The translations under genes and the position numbers were made by a program. A model generated the notes under the pieces. That model saw nothing but the letters and a program-made list of their open reading frames with translations, searched no databases and was not told where the DNA came from. Shown in pieces: positions 55,842-64,000 of a stretch of 64,000 nt of DNA. The stretch is from Smallanthus sonchifolius (lineage: Eukaryota; Streptophyta; Magnoliopsida; Asterales; Asteraceae). Every line of letters begins with the position of its first letter. Within the stretch, counting starts at the first letter, position 1. The stretch lies in the NCBI GenBank assembly GCA_023525975.1, contig JAKNSE010000038.1, positions 248,001-312,000 on the forward strand, given 5' to 3'.

Positions 55842-57396
55842 TACTTTAACTTAAAACACACACAATAGGCAAGTGTACCTATCGCCGCGTAATATAGTTT
55901 AGGTAAGAACCAAGTATCGAACCAATGGACACGGTCGAGTTCCAATACTCAAATTTTGTTATCGTTTAGCTGGTTTAATTAGTTAGTGGGTTTTGTGTAC
56001 TTATGAAGCAGAAAAGTAAATGACAGAAAAGTAAATGACGGTAAAGTAAATAACAGAAAAGTAAAAACGTGCGTGAAGTGTGTAACAGAAATGTAACGAA
56101 CAAAATAGTAAATAACAGGAAAGTAAATATGTCAGAAATGATCAGGTTACGAATAATATTGCTTTAGGCTTCGAATCCGCTTGATACATGATAATGTTAA
56201 GTTGACTAATCCAGTGACATGACTACTACAAACGTGTGACCCGGGTCACCGCTAGAGCCCGTCCTCATGACATTTGATTTACAAATTTAAAAGTTTTAAC
56301 AAGTGGTAGTGCCTCCCGTTAAGGACAGCAATTACCCTCAACCATTCGAATGGTCATCTCCGGGTTGGTTTAAGATATCGAATGTAAAATGCTTTGTATT
56401 AGAGGTAAATAGGTGATTATATTTTGCTCACCGGGAGGCAGTGTAACAATGGGAACAAGTATAAAGATGTACTATTTCCCACATGAGTTCACCAATTCTT
56501 GGTCGTATAATAAGTTCGTATAAAGACGTACGACCCTACTAGTGTTGACCAAGCTTATCAATCTCTGCTTGTATAAAGACGTACAAGCTTCAAGAGACGT
56601 TTGATTAAAAAGGTTTTACACTTTAAAAATCAAGAACACTCACAAATATAAAGACGGATTTAGAAAATAATAAAAGCCCACCAAAATGGTGGTTTTGAGG
56701 ACAAATAGTTAAAGACATAAACACATCACTTGAATTAATATGTTAAACATTAACATGCTCCAAACTTCATCTTCACCCTAGCAATACAAAGAGTCTAGCC
56801 ACGAATGGCCATACTAACTAGCATAACGCTGAGTTTCGTAGGCTCCCCTATTGCGGAACAAGGAGGAAGAGCCCCTCTACTCACTATTACTACACTCTAA
56901 CTACGAAATAAGCTTTCTATGGTGTGTTCTTGGGGTGTGTAAGGGATGATTCAATGAAGAACTCAAGCCATCTATTTATAGGCCTCAAAATGAGCAATGC
57001 ACGGCCGTGCATTCGATTGCACGGACGTGCAAACACCTCGGGAAACAAAGGACAGTGTACTGGAGTCTGGGAGGCTAGACAGCATTTGCACGACCGTGCA
57101 AAGGGATGCACGGTCGTGCATCCCTCTGTTTGCTATCCATGCTCGTCTTTTAGCTGCTGGTTGACTTGTGTTGACCTGGTTAGACTTCTTGGGGGTCAAT
57201 GCCCGGGTTTGGTCTCCAAAAGCTTGATTTCTTCATGTTTTAAGCTGGTTTTTGCTTTGCTTATCTTGGAGCACCGAATAACCTGCAATTGTGAAATATT
57301 AATGCATTAAGTATCATTTGCAAGGCGTTTGTTTGATTAGTAGAATAATATGTGGATTATTATGCATGCAAAACATGTATAATTTAGGGCATATCA
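55842..57396 (-). repeat. Element 1 5' LTR, second piece
   Basis: Continues 40208-40299 after element 2. Minus-strand TATA box CTATAAATAG at about 56972-56981 (plus strand reads CTATTTATAG). TGCACG(G/A)CCGTGCA-type dyads at 56998-57120 lie just upstream of it in the direction of transcription. Confidence 0.92.
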
Positions 57397-57401
57397 GGTA
57401 C

Positions 57402-58748
57402 CTACAAGACTTTTAACTAAACATTGTTCAACATTCATAATACTAGCAACTGGGATGTCAGTCTTCATCAGCAGCAGCCATCCATACATCTTTTCCTAAG
57501 CCCTCGCGGCTTCATTCTTTCTCTTTTCCTTTATTACTTGATGTGTATACTAAAATAGTCAGCTAACGCTGGTGAGTTCCAGTGTTTCTTTTTCTTTAAC
57601 TTTATATCATAGGTTTTCATTAACAAAACGTTCTTTAAGCATGCTTATCATTTTATACTCATAATACCATAAAGTATTTCTTTCTTCTATTACGTACATA
57701 CATATTTACTTTATGCTCTTTTCTTTAAGTCATACATTAGTGTCTACAATCTGTATCTGTCTATAAGCATCATTGTGTCCCCGAAGGAACCAATTCTGTT
57801 ATAGACAACCGTTTCGCATCGCCGTCATTCCCACAACCTATTATTACGTGGGGTCGACCGTTACGTATTGACGTCATTACCCAACACGCATCTATCTTTT
57901 GGGAATCAACCATTTCGTAACGCCGTTGATTTCTCCCATTACCTTCCTTTGGATGATCGTCACCACCCGAGTAACCGTCGTTACTCCTCTTAACCAGTTG
58001 TACAACATCCTTGTTAAAGTGTCATGCCGAGCACTGCCCCGATTTTTCATATGGTAACGTCATGGTCTCAGCCCATGACGTAACCATAGGCTTCGGGTAG
58101 CACTAGCCATCAAGGCTATACTACTAACTCAAGACTTTCTTTGAATAAGCATACTCTTACATATTAAACAATGTATTTGACTTTCTCTTTATTTTTTTCT
58201 CTTGTTTATAAACATATTGTTAAATAAATCATTCTTCTTTCTTTCTTTGTTTATAAAACATATAGTTAAATAAACCATTCTTCTTTCTTTCTTTGTTTAT
58301 AAAACATATAGTTAAATAAACCATTCTTCTTTCTTTCTTTCTTACAAAACGTTCGATTAAACAACCGTTATCTTTCTTATCTTTATTTCTTATAAAGCAT
58401 TAGGTTTAACAACCGTTATCTTTCTTTGCGAACGTTTAAGTAATAAAAACATTTATTATAAACGTCTAATTCTTGAGTATGCACACCACACTAAAACAGT
58501 AAAATAGGGATTCTTGAACTCACCTGATTCTTAAAGATTAACTCACTCAGCAAGAACTTCAAGCTAGGTGGAGATTTATAGGATATTTTATTTATTTGAA
58601 ACATGTTATTTCAATTTACATGAAATTGTAAATCTCTTTTATTAAGAATAACTATTACTAACTATTAAACCATTACTGATCCGCCGATGGTAACTTCGTT
58701 GTTGAGCTGTCATTGATATTGCCATCGACGATCCGTTGGTAATATCTG
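57402..58748 (-). repeat. LTR fragment of the TGTAACATCCC group, minus orientation
   Basis: Shares blocks in order with the LTR at 58749 (GGGATG(C/T)CA(A/G)TCTTCAT, AGTCAGCTA(A)CGCT, TGTCCCCGAAGGAACC). Both ends are cut: left by element 1, right by the start of the next LTR. Strong hairpin ATGGTAACGTCATGG/CCATGACGTAACCAT at 58051-58087 (one mismatch). It may be the rest of the Ty3-A 5' LTR. Confidence 0.65.
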
Positions 58749-60115
58749 TGTAAGGCCCCAAACCCGGGAGGCCTCACTTGTTGGATTTACTCATTCACAA
58801 ACAGTTCTTAAACTTGAATATCAAATAACGCAGCGGAAAATACTTCAATAAAACATAACCATTACATTGTTTAACAACGGAAGCGTAACATAGTCTATTA
58901 CATAAACATATCATAATCTAATCATAACGGGATGCCAATCTTCATGATCAACTGGGTAACTCTTCTCGCTTGCCAAGCATCACCGTCCATCATCCATACC
59001 TGCCTTAACCTGAATGTGCATACTAAAAAGTCAGCTACGCTAGTGAGTTCTAGTTTTCGTTCGATTTAAGAAATGGTTCATCAATTAAAACATTCATTAG
59101 GGTTTAACATCACATATAAGAAAACAGGGCTTTTCGTTCATCATTGAAAACCTTCAAACATTTTTCCTCATCATAAACACATTGAACGGATCATTTGTTT
59201 AAAACATTTAACATTCATTTAAGTCATACATTACTATCTACAATCTGTATCTTTCTTTAAGCGTCTCTGTGTCCCCGAAGGAACCTTGCATGTCGTGGGC
59301 AACCGTTACGTATCGCCGTCATTGCCACAACCTTTACCATTCGTACCGTCATTTAGTATGGTATTGTCCCTAAGGCTTAACTGCACGAAGACCGACAATA
59401 CCATACATTCCGTCAATTCCCTTTTTGTATTGCCCCTAAGGCTAACTGCACGAGGACCGACAATACCCATTCAGTTGCCCCTATGGCTCTCATGTCCATA
59501 GACCGACAACCTCCATCGACGGCTATGGCTCACGGCCATAACACCGTCGGATCATAATTTAACCTTACGTAGGGTCACCTTAACCCCTTAGTAACCGTCG
59601 TTACTCCCTACCAGTTGTACAACATCAAACCATTGACAGGCCACCAAGACACTGCCCCTGTTGCTCTTATGGCAACTATGGCTCGCTGTCCATAATCTAC
59701 CACAAGGCTGGGAATTAAATTCCCAGACTTCATTCGTCAATTCCATTCATTCGACAGATTAGATTTGTAATCACTTCTTTAAAACCTTTGCCCTTTTTCT
59801 TTTCTTTTCATAAAACCTTTTCATTCATTTTCGAAACCCTTTACCTTTAGTTTAAACCATTTCTTTATAAACGTTTCGTTCGTAAACATTTCATTCATAA
59901 AACTTTCTTTTCATAAATCGTTCATTCCAAATCATTTCATTTCGTAAACATAGTTTCATAAGCATCATTTTATAAACATAGTTTCATAAACATCGTTTCG
60001 TAAAAACATCGTTTCATATGTATGCACACCAGCCCGAAAACATTATATAAAACATTTAAAAGGGGACTTCTAGAACTCACCTTATAAGCTAGTCTCGGTT
60101 GTCCTAAACAAAGGC
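58749..60115 (-). repeat. Ty3-B 3' LTR, lacking its 5' part
   Basis: Starts TGTAAGGCCCC on the plus strand, the inverse of the solo LTR B end, and matches solo LTR B inverted up to TTGTCCTAAAC. The first about 700 bases of the LTR (promoter and palindrome-array portion) and the end of pol are missing; pol sequence joins directly at about 60115. Contains the hairpins at 59356-59549. Confidence 0.85.
59356..59549. repeat. Hairpin string with second constant loop in Ty3-B LTR
   Basis: GTATGGTATTGTC/GACAATACCATAC (59356-59368 and 59394-59406, 13 perfect pairs), GTATTG/CAATAC (59427-59466), GTTG/CAAC with inner CTATGG/CCATAG (59474-59510), CGACGG/CCGTCG with inner TATGG/CCATA (59517-59549). Loops of the first two share CCTAAGGCT and AACTGCACGA. 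Confidence 0.9.
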
Positions 60116-61821
60116 CTCGATGTCAATAAGTGGTACGTGAGCTGATTCATCCGCCAAACACTTTCGCAAGTGTGATACATGGAAGGTGGGATGAATCCCA
60201 CTCAACTCATCAGGCAACTCTAACCGATAAGCGACCTCACCAACCTGTGCCATTATCCTGAATGGTCCGACGAACCTCGGACTTAACTTTCCTCTCCTCC
60301 TGGATCGTATTATTCCCTTCTAGGGTGACGCTTTCAACATTACTCTGTCCCCAACATCAAACTCAATAGGCCTTCGTCGTTTATCCGCATAGGATTTCTG
60401 ACGATCTTGTGCGGCCTTCATTCGTGCTTTGATTTGATCAAACCTTTCTGACGTTTCTCTTACTACTTCAAGACTCCCTAATTCCTTTTGTCCAATCTCA
60501 CCCCAACAAATCGGGGTCCTGCATCTCCTCCCATACAACATTTCGTAAGGCGGCATGCCTATAGTCGTGTGATGACTATTGTTGTAGGAGAATTCGGCTA
60601 ACGGCAGATGACTGTCCCAACTACCGCCAAAATCAATAATACAAGCACGAAGCATATCCTCCAAGGTCTGAATGGTCCTTTCGGACTGACTATCCGTTTG
60701 TGGGTGGTATGCCGTGCTGATATTAAGCCTCGTGCCCATCGCCTCGTGAACTTTTTTCCAGAACCTCGATGTGAATCGTGTGTCCCGGTCAGATACGATC
60801 GTCAATGGCATCCCATGCCGTGCTACTACTTCGTTAATAAATACTTCGCTAACCTTTCCGACGAGAACGTCTCGCGAATAGGTAGGAAATGAGCACTCTT
60901 CGTTAAACAGTCCACAATTACCCAAATGGTGTCATGACCTTTAGCTGTGCGAGGTAGCTTGGTTATGAAGTCCATGGTAATGTGTTCCCACTTCCATTCT
61001 GGTATATCAAGTGGTTGAATCTTTCCATACGGTTTCTGGTGTTCGGCCTTTACTTGTGTGCAAGTCAAGCACTTGCTTACATACTTTGTCACCTGATGTT
61101 TCATCCCAGGCCACCAGTATTCCTTCCTCAGATCTTGGTACATTTTATTGGTACCAGGATGGATAGAGTACCGAGACTTATGAGCCTCATCCAAGATTTT
61201 GGTTCTAAGCTCGCCACCCATAGGTATCCATACCCGTCCAAAACGTGTCCTAACACCAAGGGTGTTATATTCCAACTTGTCCTGTTGGCCAACCATTCTT
61301 TCCTTTTTTATGTTTTCTTCTTTAAGTGCCTCATCTTGAGCCTTTTCGATTTCTCTCATCACATCTGATGTTACCACTAACTGGCAAGCTTTCACTCTAA
61401 TAGGAGCAGGCACATCCTTTCGGCTTAGAGCATCAGCCACCACGTTTGCCTTTCCAGGGTGGTACATGATCTCACAGTCATAATCCTTCAGGAGTTCCAA
61501 CCATCGTCTCTGCCTCATATTAAGCTCTCTTTGTTTGAAGAAGTACTTCAAGCTTTTGTGGTCGGAGTAAATAGTAAACTTCACCCCGTACAGGTAGTGC
61601 CTCCAGATTTTTAATGCGAATATGATAGCAGCAAGTTCCAAATCGTGAGTCGGATAATTAGCTTCGTGAATCTTCAACTGCCGTGACGCATACGCGATCA
61701 CTCTCCCGCGTTGCATTAACACGCATCCCAATCCTTGATCCGAAGCGTTAGAGTATACCACTAAGTCTTCATTGCCCTCGGGAAGGGCCAAGACTGGAGC
61801 TTGGGTTAGCCTCTTCTTCAA
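60116..61821 (-). pseudogene. Ty3-B RNase H and integrase (broken)
   Basis: RNase H in 61821-61380: LPEGNEDLVVYSNASDQGLG, YSDHKSLKYFFKQRELNMRQ, ANVVADALSRKD. Integrase: CLTCTQVKAEHQKP, WEHITMDFITKLPRTAKGHD (first Asp), IVSDRDTRFTS (second Asp), YHPQTDSQSERTIQ (Glu). A frameshift near 60870 moves from frame 61821-60826 to 60925-60320, which ends at TAG after VMLKASP. The remaining C-terminal code (to about 60115) reads in the following frame and ends truncated at HVPLIDIEA. Confidence 0.88.
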
Positions 61822-61833
61822 TTCCTTAAACGT

Positions 61834-63081
61834 CTAATCTTGGGTCGAACCCCATTCATACTTAACCTCTTTCCGAGTCAACTTTGTCAACGGCGAAGCT
61901 ATTTTCGAGAAATCCTGGATAAATCTCCGATAGTAGCCTGCCAATCCCAAGAAACTACGGATTTCAGTTGGCGTCTTAGGAATATTCCATTCCCTTACCG
62001 TCATTATCTTCGTTGGGTCAACCATAATGTCGTTCGGGTTAATGACGTGACCTAGGAATTGGACTTCCCTAAGTCAGAACGCGCATTTGGAGAACTTAGC
62101 ATACAACTTTTCCTTCTTCAGAGCTTCCAATACTTCCTTCAAGTGACACGCGTGATCACCCTCATTCTTGGAGTAGATGAGGATATCATCGATGAACACG
62201 ATTACCGATCGATCCAACATTGGTCGACAAACTCTATTCATCAAATCCATGAACGCTGCGGGGGGGTTCGTCAATCCAAAAGACATTACGCAGAACTCGA
62301 AATGTCCATAACGCGTGCGAAATGCGGTTTTCGGTATGCCTTCTTCCTTTACCTTCAACTGATGGTACCCGGATCAAAGGTCGATTTTTGAGAACCAACT
62401 TGCGCCCTGTAATTGATCGAACAGGTCGTCGATCCTTTGTAAAGGGTACTTGTTCTTCACCGTACGTTTGTTCAACTCGCGATAATCGATACACATTCTC
62501 ATCGAACCGTCTTTCTTCTTCACAAACAACACCGGAGCACCCCACGGCGAGATGCTCGGTTGGATAAATCCCTTCTCAAGTAACTTGTTTAGTTGTGCCA
62601 TTAACTCTTTCATCTCCACTGGTGCTAGTCGATATGGAGCCTTAGCCATGGGCTGGGCATCTGGTACTAAGTCGATTCGAAATTCGATCTCTCTATCGGG
62701 TGGTATCCCAGGCAAATCCTCTGGAAACACCTCCGGGTACTCGCGTACCACGGGTACATCGTCTAGTTCCTTCACTTCCTTACACTTGTCGATCACGTAC
62801 ACCAGATAAGCCTCGCATCCGCGCCTCAAGTAATCTGCTGCCTTAATCATCGAGATGACGTTTGGCATCGGGGCGTCACGATTTCCAAGAACCTCGACTT
62901 TGCTACCGTCGGGAGCCTTGAGTCGGATTATCTTTCGTTTGCATATAATTTGCGCTTCATTGGCAGTTAGCCAATCCATACCTAACATGACATCGAACCC
63001 TCCCAAAACCATAACAAACAATCTGACAGGAAACCTATGACCTTCTATTTTTATCGTGGAGTTGTCAACTACATCGGTCAC
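61834..63081 (-). pseudogene. Ty3-B protease and reverse transcriptase (stops only)
   Basis: Protease block VMLGMDWLTANEAQI near 62995, reverse transcriptase SPWGAPVLFVKKKDG at about 62545, TGA in the KIDL/SGYHQ block at about 62373, then catalytic VIVFIDDILIYSK intact at about 62170-62208. Another stop near 62073, then VREWNIPKTPTEIRSFLGLA in 62025-61834. Fewer lesions than Ty3-A and the catalytic pair is present. Confidence 0.88.
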
Positions 63082-63105
63082 TCTCGCAATTCTACCCTCA
63101 GCGGT

Positions 63106-64000
63106 TTATACGCTAAAGGGCCTTTCTAACTTACTCACAATGTACTTCACTCGTTTACAAAAAGTTGCAGATATGAAACTCTTACTGGCACCCGAATCAA
63201 ATAACACAGAAACAAAAGTGTTGTCAAGGATGAACGTACCTGACGCCACATCGGGGTCTGCCATGGCTTGGTCTTGCGTAAGTGCGTACGCACGAGTCTT
63301 TGCTCGGGGCCTCTCTTCTTTCCTTTCCGGGCCTTTCCCTTTCCTGGCTTTACCCATTCTCGGTTTCGGGCACTCCCTACTCAGATGACCGGCATCCCCA
63401 CAGTTAAAGCACTTGAAGTGTTGTGGGCATTCACGGGAGTAGTGCCCGGTCTTGCCACACTTAAAACACAAGTTAGATCCCAGTCTACATTCACTTGCAT
63501 GCTCCCTTCCACACTTCTTACAAACAGTCGGCTCATTCACCCGAGCCCTCTTATCATGAGTCCCAAACATCCTTCCACCAGTTCGCTTGTTCGAGAAGCT
63601 CGGTCTCTTCTTCGGTTCCTCAATGGCAACGACATTCTGCGCCAGATCATCGAATACCATGCCGCTCAGTTCTACTACCGAGTCGTAGGTCGTAGGGGCG
63701 TTTGCCTTAACATAGGTGCGGACCTGGTCCGGCAGCCCTTGAATGTAACATGAAATCTTTCTTTCCTTAGTCATGATAAGGTGTGGCACCAGACGTGCCA
63801 GTTCAATGAATCGAGTTGTGTACTGCCGGTGCGTCATGCTCCCGGCTTTCAAACCCAGAAATTCCCTCTCTACCTTCTCAGTCTCGTTCCTTGGGCAGAA
63901 ATTCTTGATCACCAAAGTTTTCAAGTCAGCCCACATCATCGCATCCACAACCTGGCTCCCTTTTGCTTAACGTACCCCCTCCCACCAATGGGATGCTTCC
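63106..64000 (-). pseudogene. Ty3-B gag with three CCHC fingers (partial)
   Basis: Minus-strand frame from 63948, open to 63106; its N-terminus lies past the window end or in another frame. Fingers: CKKCGREHASEC (short), CFKCGKTGHYSREC, CFNCGDAGHLSREC, at about 63370-63530. The protease active site SVLFDSGASKSFISATF follows near 63180. A stop near 63105 separates it from pol. Confidence 0.88.

Larger units (their letters stand above)
33711..57396 (-). mobile_element. Element 1: Athila-like, gag-protease only, split by element 2
   Basis: LTRs are 33711-35369 and 40208-40299 plus 55842-57396, TGATGCG to CATATCA. Flanking bases GGGAC (33706-33710) and GGTAC (57397-57401) look like a target duplication with one change. 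A tRNA-Asp primer site and AAGTGTGGGG purine tract sit at the expected ends. Only gag and the protease end are coding; no reverse transcriptase or integrase fits in the 2.4 kb before the 3' LTR. It resembles the short gag-only LTR elements called TR-GAG. Confidence 0.88.
60116..64000 (-). mobile_element. Ty3-type retrotransposon Ty3-B, minus strand, runs off the window
   Basis: Gag with three CCHC fingers, protease, reverse transcriptase, RNase H and integrase in Ty3 order on the minus strand. The 5' LTR and gag start lie beyond 64000. Broken by about six stops or frameshifts. Same lineage as Ty3-A. Confidence 0.92.

Overview
This is 64 kb of plant nuclear DNA. The evidence is introns with GT..AG borders, an auxin response factor gene, Copia, Ty3 and Athila-type retrotransposons primed by plant tRNA-iMet or tRNA-Asp binding sites, a plant LINE, and a plant mobile domain relic. 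It reads as a eudicot; Asteraceae is a guess from the general look of the repeats, not something I can prove. The only host gene I can support is an ARF7/ARF19-type auxin response factor (12 coding exons, 5936-9367, plus strand, 876 codons by my splicing). Everything else is repeat or unassigned intergenic DNA. Layout: 1-4192 holds a 1 kb direct duplication whose two copies flank three unrelated foldback elements, all embedded in (TA)n tracts. 4193-5935 is the ARF upstream region. 5936-9367 is ARF. 10008-18475 is a minus-strand Copia element with both LTRs, target duplication CCCAC, and an LTR-like insertion at about 12250-14668. 18589-19162 is a MULE-like foldback element. 19299-19673 is a Copia LTR end with its primer site. 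20735-23795 is a 5'-truncated minus-strand LINE split by solo LTR A (20880-22964, target duplication GAACC). 26541-27545 is a plant mobile domain (MAIN-like) pseudogene. 28314-33092 is a decayed minus-strand Ty3 element (Ty3-A). 33711-57396 is a minus-strand Athila-like element carrying only gag and protease (element 1). Its 5' LTR is split by a complete 15.5 kb plus-strand Athila-like element (element 2, 40300-55836, target duplication ATAAT), and the pol of element 2 is split by solo LTR B (45935-47840, target duplication GATTG). 57402-64000 holds two minus-strand LTR pieces and a second Ty3 element (Ty3-B) that runs off the window. The most interesting signal is not a gene. The LTRs carry dense arrays of self-complementary modules in which a core or loop stays constant while the flanking arms change in compensating ways. 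Examples are a five-unit, exactly 33-bp-period palindrome array with core ACTTGCTAAGT in solo LTR B, hairpins with the constant loop GACGGCGATACGTAACG in the same LTR, and ten copies of GCACGGTCGTGC-type dyads just upstream of the TATA-like box in each LTR of element 2. The element 2 dyads recur in front of its third ORF, which also has its own apparent leader and 5'UTR intron. No computation was run. Splice sites, target duplications and LTR ends were read by eye; identities and counts are approximate where said.
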